From Hydrogenophaga taeniospiralis CCUG 15921 (GTDB lineage Bacteria; Pseudomonadota; Gammaproteobacteria; Burkholderiales; Burkholderiaceae_C): 64,000 nt of DNA. A program made the translations under genes and the position numbers. Below are positions 34,036 through 42,020 of the stretch, in pieces; position 1 is the stretch's first letter; every line of letters begins with the position of its first letter. The notes under the pieces were generated by a model. It worked only from the letters and a program-made list of their open reading frames with translations, ran no database searches and was not told the DNA's origin. The stretch spans positions 51,235 through 115,234 of the forward strand of contig NZ_BCWR01000021.1 of NCBI RefSeq assembly GCF_001592305.1. The letters run 5' to 3'.

Positions 34036-34057
34036 GTCCTTGAACTGGTTCAAGGAC
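34036..34057. promoter_or_regulatory. NNR/DNR-type (Crp/Fnr family) operator
   Basis: A near-perfect dyad: GTCCTTGAAC and GTTCAAGGAC with a 2-bp centre. It contains TTGA-N6-TCAA (34040-34053), the half-sites used by FNR, NNR and DNR regulators. The centre is 67 bp before the nirE ATG and 145 bp before the nirS ATG. A class II position (-41.5) would put the nirE start site near 34088, 26 nt before its ATG. Confidence 0.72.
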
Positions 34058-34113
34058 TCAGGGTTTACCCCCAAGAACAATGGGCGACACACAGATAACA
34101 AGGAGAGAGCCCC

Positions 34114-34962
34114 ATGAGCGTGATGGAACACAGCCACTGGCTGGCCCCGGCTTGGCCCGGGGACGGCGCGACAGAGAACGGCCGCCCCCCCGGGCTGGTG
34201 ACGCTGGTGGGCGCCGGCCCCGGCGATCCCGAGCTGCTCACCCTGAAGGCGGTGAAGGCCCTGCAGGCCGCGAAGCTGGTGCTGTACGACCACCTGGTGA
34301 GCCCGGCCGTGCTCGACTTCCTGCCGCCCGACGCCGACCGGGTGTACGTGGGCAAGGAATCGTCGCGCCACACCCTGCCCCAGGCCTCGATCATCGAACT
34401 CATGCTGCGGCTCGCGCGCAGCGGGCGCGCGGTGCTGCGCCTCAAGGGCGGCGACGGCTACATCTTCGGCCGCGGTGGCGAAGAGGCCCAGGCGCTGGCC
34501 GCGGCCGGCATCCCCTTCACCGTGGTGCCCGGCCTCACCGCCGCGCAGGGCGCGGCCGCCTCGGTGGGCATACCGCTGACCCACCGCGACCACGCCTGTG
34601 CACTCGTGCTGGCCACCGGCCACACGCGCGACGAGCGCGGCCTCGACATGGACTGGCCCATGCTCGCGCGCCCACGCCAGACCGTGGTGCTTTACATGGG
34701 CGTGCACAACCTGCCCGAGATCTGCCGCCAGCTGATCGCCCACGGCCTGCCGGGCGACACCCCGGCCGCGCTGGTGGAACGCGCCACCCTGCCCGACGAA
34801 CGCTGCATCACCGGCACCCTGGCCGATCTGCCGCAACTGGCGCTGACCCACGGCGTGAAGCCCCCGGCCCTCATCATGGTGGGCGGCGTGGTGGGCCTGC
34901 GCGCCCAGCTCACGCCCCGGGCCACCCGCCAGCAGGCGCCCCTGGCCACGGCATTGGACTGA
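34114..34962 (+). CDS. nirE: uroporphyrinogen-III C-methyltransferase NirE
   Basis: A 282-residue SUMT that makes precorrin-2 from uroporphyrinogen III, the first committed step toward heme d1 and siroheme. Motifs seen are VGAGPGDPELLTLKAVKAL, VYVGKESSRHTLPQ, LRLKGGDGYIFGRGGEE, VVPGLTAAQGAAA and LYMGVHNL. The start ATG has AAGGAGAG 8 nt before it. It is divergent from nirS across the NNR-type dyad. It could instead be named cobA, but the context favours nirE. Confidence 0.92.
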   Translation: MSVMEHSHWLAPAWPGDGATENGRPPGLVTLVGAGPGDPELLTLKAVKALQAAKLVLYDHLVSPAVLDFLPPDADRVYVGKESSRHTLPQASIIELMLRLARSGRAVLRLKGGDGYIFGRGGEEAQALAAAGIPFTVVPGLTAAQGAAASVGIPLTHRDHACALVLATGHTRDERGLDMDWPMLARPRQTVVLYMGVHNLPEICRQLIAHGLPGDTPAALVERATLPDERCITGTLADLPQLALTHGVKPPALIMVGGVVGLRAQLTPRATRQQAPLATALD

Positions 34963-35038
34963 CGGCGCCCCTGGCCCGCACAGGGCGTGGGCGGCCCGCC
35001 CCGAGGTGGGGCACGAATATTGCTGCACCCCTCCTTGC

Positions 35039-36331
35039 ATGACCCCCACCGCCCAGCCCCTGAAATCGGGCCTCAATTTCCTCATCGCCGCCAAGCGCTG
35101 CGAGATCGACGCGCTGCGCCAGCTCTCGCTCACCAGTGCGCTGGTGAACGTGACCGGCCGGCTGATCCACGGCCTGCAGCGCGAGCGCGGGCTGTCCAAC
35201 CTGTTTCTGGGCTCCCAGGGCACCCGTTTCGCGGAGCCGCGCCGCCAGCAGATCGCCGAATGCCAGGCCACCGAGGCCGATCTGCGCCACTGCTTCGACA
35301 GCCTGGACACCCAGGCCGCGCACCTGGGCCATGGCGCGCGCCTGTTCAGCCGCATCGCCTACGTGCTGCAGGGGCTCGACGCCCTGCCCGCCCTGCGCGA
35401 GCGCATCGACGCCCAGGAATGGTCGGCGCGTGAGACCACCGAAGCCTTCGTGCGCCTGATCGCCGGCCTGCTGGCGGTGGTGTTCGAGGCCGCCGACAGC
35501 GCCAGCGACCCGGCCATCTCGCGCCAGCTGGTGGCGCTGTTCAATTTCATGCAGGGCAAGGAATTCGCCGGCCAGGAGCGCGCCACGGGCTCGGCCCTGT
35601 TCGCCAGCGGCCTGGCCAGCAGCGCCGAGCAGCAGCGCCTGCTGCACCTGATCGACTCGCAGGAGCGCTGCCTGCAGGTGTTCAAGGAATTCGCCAGCGA
35701 CGAACTCGCCACGCTCTGGGCCACCGCCGACCGCGACACCGTCACCGCGCGCGCCGAGCTCGAGCGCATGCGCCGCGTGCTGTGCACCGCCCCCCACGGC
35801 AGCGCGCTCGACGCCAACCAGAGCCAGCCCTGGTTCGACTGCTGCAGCCTGCGCATGGACCGCATGAAGACGGTGGAAGACCGGCTCGCCGACAGCCTGC
35901 AGCGCCTGTGCGAACACAAGACCCAGGCCGCCCTGGCCGAGCTGCTGGCCTTCCAGGGCCTGCACCCCGCCGCCACCGAGCCGGCCGACGCGCTCTCGTT
36001 CTTCCACAACCCGGTGCCCGAACACGTGAGCGGGCCCGGCCCGGCGCAGGGCTACGGTGCGCAGCTCGACCGCTCCATCCTCGACCTGGTGCAGGACCAG
36101 GCTCGCCGCCTGCAGGCCATCAGCGACGAACTCGACACCGTGCGCGCCAGCCTCAACGAGCGCAAGCTGGTGGAGCGCGCCAAGGGCCTGCTGATGGCGC
36201 ACCGCAACCTGAGCGAAACCGAAGCCCACAAGACCCTGCGCCAGATGGCCATGAACCAGAACCGCCGCCTCATCGACGTGGCCGAAGCGGTGCTGTCCAT
36301 GGCCGAGGTGCTGCCCGAGCGGCGGCGCTGA
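35039..36331 (+). CDS. nasR: NIT-ANTAR nitrate/nitrite antiterminator, NasR-like
   Basis: A 430-residue protein with a nitrate/nitrite-sensing NIT domain over residues about 35-280 (INV: LIHGLQRERGLSNLFLGSQG). A C-terminal RNA-binding ANTAR domain covers about 360-420 (NERKLVERAKGLLMAHRNL, then AHKTLRQMAMNQNRRLIDVA). In Klebsiella NasR binds leader RNA and stops termination when nitrate or nitrite is present. The start is not certain; a GTG at 35006 is also possible and neither has a good ribosome site. The leader with sigma54 promoter, hairpin and terminator follows directly. Confidence 0.88.
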   Translation: MTPTAQPLKSGLNFLIAAKRCEIDALRQLSLTSALVNVTGRLIHGLQRERGLSNLFLGSQGTRFAEPRRQQIAECQATEADLRHCFDSLDTQAAHLGHGARLFSRIAYVLQGLDALPALRERIDAQEWSARETTEAFVRLIAGLLAVVFEAADSASDPAISRQLVALFNFMQGKEFAGQERATGSALFASGLASSAEQQRLLHLIDSQERCLQVFKEFASDELATLWATADRDTVTARAELERMRRVLCTAPHGSALDANQSQPWFDCCSLRMDRMKTVEDRLADSLQRLCEHKTQAALAELLAFQGLHPAATEPADALSFFHNPVPEHVSGPGPAQGYGAQLDRSILDLVQDQARRLQAISDELDTVRASLNERKLVERAKGLLMAHRNLSETEAHKTLRQMAMNQNRRLIDVAEAVLSMAEVLPERRR

Positions 36332-36529
36332 AAACCGGTGCGCACGGCGCTGCCGTGCTGCGGCGCACAAAACCCGTGCCCCCGCAGGGTTGATGCACCA
36401 AGCTGAAGCCCCCGCATCCGATCACCGCCCACGCCCGCCCTGTTTCGCCGACATCCCGTGACGCTGAGAAGCCATTTTTTCTTTCAATAACAAAGATCTT
36501 TCTCCCGAACCCCGACGGACCACGAGACC

Positions 36530-36545
36530 TGGCACGGTCTCTGCT
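36530..36545 (+). promoter_or_regulatory. sigma54 (-24/-12) promoter of nrtABD
   Basis: The sequence TGGCACGGTCTCTGCT matches TGGCACG-N4-TTGCW with one mismatch (C for the first T). GG and GC are spaced correctly. With the C of GC at -12, transcription should start at about 36556. Sigma54 control agrees with nitrogen regulation of nitrate assimilation. Confidence 0.75.
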
Positions 36546-36565
36546 TAGTACACAGCAACGGGACC

Positions 36566-36583
36566 TGCGCCAACGGCGGCGCA
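36566..36583 (+). promoter_or_regulatory. ANTAR-target-like hexaloop hairpin
   Basis: A 6-bp stem (TGCGCC/GGCGCA) with the 6-nt loop AACGGC. The loop has A at position 1 and G at position 4, the pattern of ANTAR RNA targets. It begins about 11 nt after the predicted start. A second hairpin, normal for this motif, is not clear; CAACGGGACC just before it repeats the loop but pairs poorly. Confidence 0.55.
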
Positions 36584-36611
36584 AACCCCGAAGTCTCCCC
36601 AGACACAGGAC

Positions 36612-36671
36612 AACGGCGTCCATTTCCAACCCGCACCGCGCGGGCCAGGAAATGGGCGCCGTTTTGTTTTT
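36612..36671 (+). terminator. leader terminator (attenuator) before nrtA
   Basis: A long stem formed by AACGGCGTCCATTTCC and GGAAATGGGCGCCGTT (one T-G mismatch) is followed by TTTTGTTTTT. It lies 35 bp before the nrtA ATG and after the sigma54 promoter. It would stop transcription before nrtA unless relieved, which is the role of NasR-type proteins. Confidence 0.82.
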
Positions 36672-36706
36672 GGCCACCGATTTTTTTCATCAGCAAGGAG
36701 TTGGAC

Positions 36707-37993
36707 ATGACCGCAGACACCACCACCCCGATCGCTGCCGCCAGCCCGGCCGACGCCGGCACCCCGGCCCAGGCCTCGCGCCGCGACTTCATCAAGAAGG
36801 GTGCGGCCACCGCCACCTTCTTCTCCACCCTGGGCCACAGCGGCGTCTGGGCCGCCGGCTCCGACGCACCGGAAAAGGAAGAAGTCAAGATCGGCTTCAT
36901 CCCCCTGACCGACTGCGCCAGCGTGGTGATGGCTTCGGTGCTGGGCTTCGACAAGAAGTACGGCGTCAAGATCATCCCCACCAAGGAAGCCAGCTGGGCC
37001 GGCGTGCGCGACAAGCTCGTCAACGGCGAGCTCGACTTCGCCCACGTGCTCTACGGCCTGGTCTACGGCGTTCACATGGGAACCGCCGGCCCCAAGAAAG
37101 ACATGGCCGTGCTCATGAGCCTGAACAACAATGGCCAGGCGATCACGCTCTCGAAGGCGCTGGCCGACAAGGGCGCGGTGGACGGCCCCTCGCTGGCCAA
37201 GTTCATCGCCGCCAACAAGCGCGACTACACCTTCGCCGGCACCTTCCCCACCGGCACCCACGCCATGTGGATGCACTACTGGCTGGCCGCCGCAGGCATC
37301 AACCCGCTCTCGGGCGCCCGCCTGATCACCGTGCCGCCGCCGCAGATGGTGGCCAACATGCGCATCGGCAACATGGACGGCTTCTGCGTCGGCGAGCCCT
37401 GGAACCACCGCGCCATCATGGACGGCATCGGAGTGACCGCCAACACCACGCAGGACATCTGGAAAGACCACCCCGAAAAGGTGCTGGGCACCACGGCCGA
37501 ATTCACCAAGAAGTACCCCAACACCACGCGCGCCGTGATGATGGCCGTGCTCGAAGCCAGCCGCTGGATCGACGCCGGCCTGCAGAACAAGATGAAGATG
37601 GCAGAGACCGTGGCGCAGAAGTCCTACATCAACACCGGTGTGGACGCGATCAACCAGCGCATCCTGGGCCGCTACCAGAACGGCATGGGCAAGACCTGGG
37701 ACGACCCGAACCACATGAAGTTCTTCAACGACGGCAAGGTCAACTTCCCCTACCTGTCCGACGGCATGTGGTTCCTCACGCAGCACAAGCGCTGGGGCCT
37801 GATCAAGAGCCACCCCGACTACCTCGGCATCGCCAAGCAGGTCAACCAGATCGACTTGTACAAATCGGTTGCCAGCGCCATGGGCATCAGCGTGCCCAAG
37901 GACCCGATGCGCAGCAGCAAGCTGATGGATGGGATCGTCTGGGACGGCAAGGACCCCGCCAAGTACGCCGATGGCTTCAGCATTAAGGCGTAA
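36707..37993 (+). CDS. nrtA: nitrate ABC transporter substrate-binding protein
   Basis: A 428-residue binding protein of the NrtA/CmpA type. A Tat signal (SRRDFIKK at 24-31, then a hydrophobic run ending near VWAAG) is present. The mature part has VKIGFIPLTDCASVVMASVLGFD and GFCVGEPWNHRAIMDGIG, a nitrate/bicarbonate family block. ATG 36707 has AAGGAG 8 nt before it. The following genes are the permease and ATPase. Confidence 0.93.
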   Translation: MTADTTTPIAAASPADAGTPAQASRRDFIKKGAATATFFSTLGHSGVWAAGSDAPEKEEVKIGFIPLTDCASVVMASVLGFDKKYGVKIIPTKEASWAGVRDKLVNGELDFAHVLYGLVYGVHMGTAGPKKDMAVLMSLNNNGQAITLSKALADKGAVDGPSLAKFIAANKRDYTFAGTFPTGTHAMWMHYWLAAAGINPLSGARLITVPPPQMVANMRIGNMDGFCVGEPWNHRAIMDGIGVTANTTQDIWKDHPEKVLGTTAEFTKKYPNTTRAVMMAVLEASRWIDAGLQNKMKMAETVAQKSYINTGVDAINQRILGRYQNGMGKTWDDPNHMKFFNDGKVNFPYLSDGMWFLTQHKRWGLIKSHPDYLGIAKQVNQIDLYKSVASAMGISVPKDPMRSSKLMDGIVWDGKDPAKYADGFSIKA

Positions 37994-38076
37994 CCCCCCG
38001 CGCCGGCCTTCGGCCGTCACCCCCCAAGGGGGCACAACGCTGGCGGCCCGGCAAAGCCGGTTCCGCGGCGTTCTTG
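37994..38076. repeat. GC-rich intergenic repeat, copy 7
   Basis: Here in the reverse direction: CCCCCCAAGGGGGCACAACG, then GGCCCGGCAAAGCCGGTTCC. It fills most of the nrtA-nrtB gap and has no T-run. Confidence 0.75.
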
Positions 38077-38123
38077 GATTGAAGGCACTTCGCTCGTAGT
38101 TTTGTACTGAAAGGACATTGACC

Positions 38124-39062
38124 ATGGTCAGCGCCGTTTTTCACTCACCGCTTGAGGCCATCGCGCCGCCCGCCCCGTCCCATGCCAGCCCCATTGGAAA
38201 AGCCATGAGCGTCCCCCACGCCGAAGCCCCCGCTACTGAGCCCGCCGCGACCAGCGGCCGCCCCTCGGCCGCGAGCCGCGATTTCCGCGGTTTCTGGATG
38301 GCGGTGCTGCCGCCCGTGCTGGGCCTGGCCTGCCTGGTGCTGATCTGGCAACTGATCGCCAGCACCAGCAACAGCGGCATCCCCAAGCCCGCCGAAACCT
38401 GGGCGCAGGCGGTGCAGGTGTTCTCCGATCCGTTCTACAGCAACGGCCCGAACGACCAGGGCGTGGGCTGGAACGTGCTGGCTTCGCTCAAGCGCGTGGC
38501 CATCGGCTTCGGCATGGCGGCGCTGGTGGGCATCCCCGCCGGTTTCGCCATCGGCCGCTTCGAGTTTCTGAGCCGCATGTTCAACCCGCTCATCAGCCTG
38601 CTGCGCCCGGTCTCGCCACTGGCCTGGTTGCCCATCGGCCTGCTGGTGTTCAAGGGCGCCGACCCGGCCGCCATCTGGACCATCTTCATCTGCTCCATCT
38701 GGCCCATGATCATCAACACCGCAGTGGGCGTGCAGCGCGTGCCGCAGGACTACATGAACGTGGCCCGCGTGCTCAACCTGAGCGAGTGGAAGATCTTCAC
38801 CAAGATCCTGTTCCCCGCCGTGCTGCCCTACCTGCTGACCGGTGTGCGCCTGGCGGTGGGCACGGCCTGGCTGGTGATCGTCGCGGCCGAGATGCTGACC
38901 GGCGGCGTGGGCATCGGCTTCTGGGTCTGGGACGAGTGGAACAACCTCAACGTCTCCAGCATCATCATCGCGATCTTCGTCATCGGCATCGTCGGCCTGC
39001 TGCTCGAATTCGCCCTGATCAAACTCGCCACCCTGTTTACGTTTGAAGAGGTGAAAGCATGA
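38124..39062 (+). CDS. nrtB: nitrate ABC transporter permease
   Basis: A 312-residue inner-membrane protein. After a polar N-terminal tail of about 60 residues come six hydrophobic segments and the EAA loop (EWKIFTKILFPAVLPYLLTG). The sequence AEMLTGGVGIGFWVWDEWNN is typical of NrtB/SsuC-type permeases. ATG 38124 has AAGGA upstream. It overlaps the ATPase gene by 4 bp. Confidence 0.93.
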   Translation: MVSAVFHSPLEAIAPPAPSHASPIGKAMSVPHAEAPATEPAATSGRPSAASRDFRGFWMAVLPPVLGLACLVLIWQLIASTSNSGIPKPAETWAQAVQVFSDPFYSNGPNDQGVGWNVLASLKRVAIGFGMAALVGIPAGFAIGRFEFLSRMFNPLISLLRPVSPLAWLPIGLLVFKGADPAAIWTIFICSIWPMIINTAVGVQRVPQDYMNVARVLNLSEWKIFTKILFPAVLPYLLTGVRLAVGTAWLVIVAAEMLTGGVGIGFWVWDEWNNLNVSSIIIAIFVIGIVGLLLEFALIKLATLFTFEEVKA

Positions 39063-39871
39063 GCAACTCCAGCCCCACCAAGTACATCGACATCCAGCAC
39101 GTCGAGCAGACCTTCAAGACCAAGAAGGGCCTGTTCCCCGCGCTCAAGGACATCAACCTGACCGTGGCCAAGGGCGAATTCGTCACGCTCATCGGCCACT
39201 CGGGTTGCGGCAAGTCCACCCTGCTCAACCTGATCGCCGGCCTGACCACGCCCTCCCATGGCGTGCTGCTCTGCGCCGACCGCGAGATCGCCGGCCCCGG
39301 CCCGGAGCGCGCGGTGGTGTTCCAGAACCACTCGCTGCTGCCCTGGCTGACCTGCTTCGAGAACGTCTACCTCGCCGTGGAGCGCGTGTTCGCCGCCACC
39401 GAAAGCAAGGCCCAGCTCAAGGCCCGCACCGAGTCCGCGCTGGCTCTGGTGGGCCTGACCGCCGCGGCGCAGAAGCGCCCCGGCGAAATCTCCGGCGGCA
39501 TGAAGCAGCGCGTGGGCATTGCCCGGGCGCTGTCGATGGAACCCAAGGTGCTGCTGATGGACGAGCCTTTCGGCGCGCTCGACGCCCTCACCCGCGCCAA
39601 GCTGCAGGACGAGCTGCTGGAGATCGTGGCCGCCACACAGGCCACCGTGGTGATGGTCACGCACGACGTGGACGAGGCCGTGCTGCTGTCCGACAAGATC
39701 GTGATGCTGACCAATGGTCCCGCCGCCACCATCGGCGAAGTGCTGACGGTGGAGCTGCCGCGCCCACGCAAGCGCGTGGCCCTGGCCGACGATGCACAGT
39801 ACCAGCAGTACCGCAAGGCCGTGATCGACTTCCTCTACACGCGCCAGGCGCATGTGGAGAAGGTAGCCTGA
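39059..39871 (+). CDS. nrtD: nitrate ABC transporter ATP-binding protein
   Basis: A 270-residue ABC ATPase. Walker A GHSGCGKST is at 46-54, the Q-loop at VVFQNHSLLPW, the signature at ISGGMKQRVGIARAL, Walker B at VLLMDEPFGALDALTR and the switch at VTHDVDEAV. It lacks the extra C-terminal binding domain of NrtC, so NrtD is the better name. It is the last gene of the nrt transcript. Confidence 0.92.
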   Translation: MSNSSPTKYIDIQHVEQTFKTKKGLFPALKDINLTVAKGEFVTLIGHSGCGKSTLLNLIAGLTTPSHGVLLCADREIAGPGPERAVVFQNHSLLPWLTCFENVYLAVERVFAATESKAQLKARTESALALVGLTAAAQKRPGEISGGMKQRVGIARALSMEPKVLLMDEPFGALDALTRAKLQDELLEIVAATQATVVMVTHDVDEAVLLSDKIVMLTNGPAATIGEVLTVELPRPRKRVALADDAQYQQYRKAVIDFLYTRQAHVEKVA

Positions 39872-39874
39872 ATT

Positions 39875-39957
39875 GCCCCACCCCTGCCGCGCTTCGCGCG
39901 ACCCCCTCCTGGTGGCGATGCGTGTGGCCCGGCGAAGCCGGTTCCACCGCATCCTGG
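39875..39957. repeat. GC-rich intergenic repeat, copy 8
   Basis: Reverse-direction copy: GCGCTTCGCGCGACCCCCTC followed by GGCCCGGCGAAGCCGGTTCC. It starts 3 bp after the nrtD stop. Confidence 0.75.
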
Positions 39958-40022
39958 GAAAGGCATTTCACGCCGGAAGCACCACCCCGCAACCGATCTG
40001 CAGGCCGCTCTCCACCCAACCC

Positions 40023-40060
40023 AAAAAGGGGCATGCTTTCGGGCATGCCCCTTTTTTTTG
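40023..40060 (+). terminator. strong intrinsic terminator of nrtABD
   Basis: Stem AAAAAGGGGCATGC with GCATGCCCCTTTTT, loop TTTCGG-like, followed by a run of eight T. The symmetric A and T runs mean it could work in both directions. Confidence 0.93.
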
Positions 40061-40132
40061 CGCCGCTTGCTCCTCGCGACACAAGCTTGGTGCACAGCGA
40101 GCGACCCGCACCCCTTGAAACGCTCCGGGATC

Positions 40133-40148
40133 GGGCATGGAATTTGCT
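40133..40148 (+). promoter_or_regulatory. sigma54-like promoter of narK
   Basis: GGGCATGGAATTTGCT matches the -24/-12 consensus except for G at the first base and T for C in GGCAC. With the C of GC at -12, the start falls at about 40159, which is the first base of the hairpin below. Confidence 0.65.
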
Positions 40149-40158
40149 GAAAAGTGCA

Positions 40159-40178
40159 CAAGGCTAACGAAGGCCTTG
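40159..40178 (+). promoter_or_regulatory. ANTAR-target-like hairpin in narK leader
   Basis: Stem CAAGGCT/GGCCTTG (7 bp with one U.G) and the 6-nt loop AACGAA, with A1 and G4 as in ANTAR targets. It shares the loop start AACG with the hairpin before nrtA. It lies at the predicted 5' end of the RNA, 126 nt before the narK ATG. Confidence 0.5.
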
Positions 40179-40303
40179 CTCGATGCTTCGAGTCGCCCGC
40201 TCTGGGCGATCAACAGCGCCCCATCCCTGGCACCCTGCCGTCTGGCAGCGGGGCCGCGGCATGGGTTTCAATTCCCCACCCTCTCTCACAAAAGGTCCAC
40301 GCC

Positions 40304-41518
40304 ATGGCGGGCTTCCGTACGTTCCTGAAAAGCGGGCACACACCGACGCTGTTTGCAGCGTTCTTCTACCTCACGTTCTCGTTCGTGATCTGGGTCATGA
40401 ACGGCGCCATGGCGCCCTTCATCAGCGAAGAGTTCAACCTCACGCCGGCCCAGAAGGGCCTGCTGCTGTCCATCCCCATCGTTGCCGGCGCGATCATGCG
40501 GTTTCCGCTCGGCCTGCTGGCGCAGTACGTGGGCCGCAAGACGGCGACCCTGGTCGAGCTGGCGCTGATCTGCTTCACCATGTCGTACGGCTACTTCTTC
40601 GTGAGCAGCTACGACGACATGCTCAAGATGGCCCTGCTGCTGGGCGTGGCGGGCGCGAGTTTCGGCGTGGCCATGTCGCTGGGCTCGGGCTGGTACCCGC
40701 CCAAATACAAGGGCCTGGCCATGGGTCTCGTCGGTGCGGGCAACGGCGGCACCGCCATCGCCGCGCTGCTGGCCCCGCCGCTGGCGCAGGCCTATGGCTG
40801 GCAGACGGTGTACAGCTTCGCGGCCATCGCCTCGCTGGTGCCCATGCTGGTGGTGGCCTTCATGGCCAAGGAACCACCCGACCGCGACCAGCACGCCGGC
40901 CTGCGCCAGCACCTGGACTGCCTGCTGGAAAAAGACGGCTGGGTGTTCAGCCTGATCTACATCGTCACCTTCGGCGGCTTCATCGGCATCACCACCTTCT
41001 TGCCCACCTACTACTACGACCAGTTCGGCGTGAGCAAGGTGCAGGCCGGTCAGCTCACCATGCTGGCCGCGCTGATGGGCTCGGTGGTGCGCATCTTCGG
41101 CGGCTGGATCTCCGACCATTGGGGGGGCGTGAACACGCTGACCGTGGTGCTGGTGGTGGTGTCGGTGGCGCTGGTGGGCGTGGGCCTGTCGGCCCACTCC
41201 ATCGTGCTGACCACGCTGCTGCTGATCGTCTGTTTCGCCGCGCTGGGCGCGGGCAACGGCGCGCTGTTCCAACTGGTACCGCTGCGCTGGCCCACCTCCA
41301 CCGCGGTGGCCGGCTCCATGATCGGCGAGATCGGCGCCCTGGGCGGTGGCCTGGTGCCGGCCATGATGGGCCAGTCCAAACAGCACACCGACAGCTTCCT
41401 CACCGGTTTCATCGTGATGGCGGTGTTCTCACTGCTCATGCTGGCCGTGATGCGCAAGATGCAAGTTCGCTGGACCAGAACTTGGGCGGAAAAGGGAGGC
41501 CGCGCGCGAAGCGCGTGA
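40304..41518 (+). CDS. narK: nitrate/nitrite MFS transporter NarK/NasA
   Basis: A 404-residue major-facilitator protein with about 12 hydrophobic helices. It has the nitrate signatures GSGWYPPKYKGLAMGLVGAGNGG and GAGNGALFQLVPLRWP, each a NarK/NRT2 glycine-rich motif. ATG 40304 (MAGFRTFLKSG) is used; a longer frame runs through the leader. The short NasA-like form agrees with an assimilation role. The last codons fall in a 36-bp direct repeat. Confidence 0.92.
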   Translation: MAGFRTFLKSGHTPTLFAAFFYLTFSFVIWVMNGAMAPFISEEFNLTPAQKGLLLSIPIVAGAIMRFPLGLLAQYVGRKTATLVELALICFTMSYGYFFVSSYDDMLKMALLLGVAGASFGVAMSLGSGWYPPKYKGLAMGLVGAGNGGTAIAALLAPPLAQAYGWQTVYSFAAIASLVPMLVVAFMAKEPPDRDQHAGLRQHLDCLLEKDGWVFSLIYIVTFGGFIGITTFLPTYYYDQFGVSKVQAGQLTMLAALMGSVVRIFGGWISDHWGGVNTLTVVLVVVSVALVGVGLSAHSIVLTTLLLIVCFAALGAGNGALFQLVPLRWPTSTAVAGSMIGEIGALGGGLVPAMMGQSKQHTDSFLTGFIVMAVFSLLMLAVMRKMQVRWTRTWAEKGGRARSA

Positions 41519-41608
41519 TCTGCGCAGCAGACAAGGTGCGCCAGCACCTGGCCGAACTTTCAGCGAAGCTAAAAAGGGAGGCCGCGCGCGAAGCGCGTGA
41601 TCTGCGCA
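41491..41608. repeat. 36-bp direct repeat at narK end
   Basis: An identical 36-bp unit (starts AAAGGGAGGCCGCGCGCGAA) lies at 41491-41526 and 41573-41608. The first includes the narK stop codon. The DNA between them and after them also shares CACCTGGCC. A degenerate third copy (GGGGCGCGCGCGCAGCGCC) is near 41997-42020. Confidence 0.85.
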
Positions 41609-41675
41609 ACCAAGAGGACGTGGCGCACCTGGCCGCGTCCCCATTCAGCTCCAACCACGAAAACCGGGAGTTCAC

Positions 41676-41969
41676 ATGAATCCAGCAACGCTGCAACTGC
41701 TCGCCAAGTTCCGCAAGCTGTCCGGGCGGCAAGGCAGGCCCTTCGATGTGATGCGGTTCGTGGAAGACGCGGCCTATGCCCGTGAGTGCCTGGCGCTCAC
41801 ACTGAACACCGAAGACGAAGAGCTGTTGCTCGTGGGCCTGCAGCTGCAGCAGGCCATGGGCCTGAGCAGACCCACCGCCACGCCGTCGCCGACCGCAACG
41901 GCCAGCCCACCACCCGCCGCAGAGCCACCCGCCACCCCACACAACACCTACATCGGCCGGCTGCGCTGA
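41676..41969 (+). CDS. hypothetical protein
   Basis: A 97-residue protein of unknown function. The first 65 residues look helical and polar (FRKLSGRQGRPFDVMRFVEDA). The rest is a low-complexity Pro/Ala/Thr tail that ends NTYIGRLR. No signal or membrane segment is seen. GGGAG lies 6 nt before the ATG, so translation is likely. It is downstream of narK on the same strand and may be cotranscribed. I do not recognise the family. Confidence 0.65.
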   Translation: MNPATLQLLAKFRKLSGRQGRPFDVMRFVEDAAYARECLALTLNTEDEELLLVGLQLQQAMGLSRPTATPSPTATASPPPAAEPPATPHNTYIGRLR

Positions 41970-42020
41970 ACCGCAGCGCCATTGCCGAGGGGCCGAAGGG
42001 GCGCGCGCGCAGCGCCTGAC

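Larger units (their letters stand above)
36332..36706 (+). promoter_or_regulatory. nrtA leader region
   Basis: A 375-bp gene-free stretch between the NasR-like gene and nrtA. In order it holds a lone TGCACC half-site (36394-36399) that could be part of an NtrC site, a sigma54 promoter (36530-36545), a hexaloop hairpin (36566-36583) and an intrinsic terminator (36612-36671). The layout equals a transcription attenuator. The first 180 bp show no other feature. Confidence 0.7.
39872..40303 (+). promoter_or_regulatory. nrtD-narK intergenic region
   Basis: A 432-bp stretch without a gene. It has copy 8 of the GC-rich repeat (39875-39957), a strong terminator (40023-40059), a sigma54-like promoter (40133-40148), an ANTAR-like hairpin at the predicted start (40159-40178) and several other hairpins in the leader (TCGCCC/GGGCGA at 40194-40210, CTGCC/GGCAG near 40240). 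No T-run follows these, so no attenuator terminator is evident. Confidence 0.65.

Noticed and set aside
34963..35038. Promoter for the NIT-ANTAR gene
   Set aside because: No -35/-10 or sigma54 pattern is convincing in the short gap, and read-through from nirE is as likely.
36524..36541. Hairpin GAGACC-TGGCAC-GGTCTC read as a first ANTAR hairpin
   Set aside because: Its loop lacks A1 and G4, and it coincides with the -24 element of the sigma54 promoter, so it would lie upstream of the transcript.
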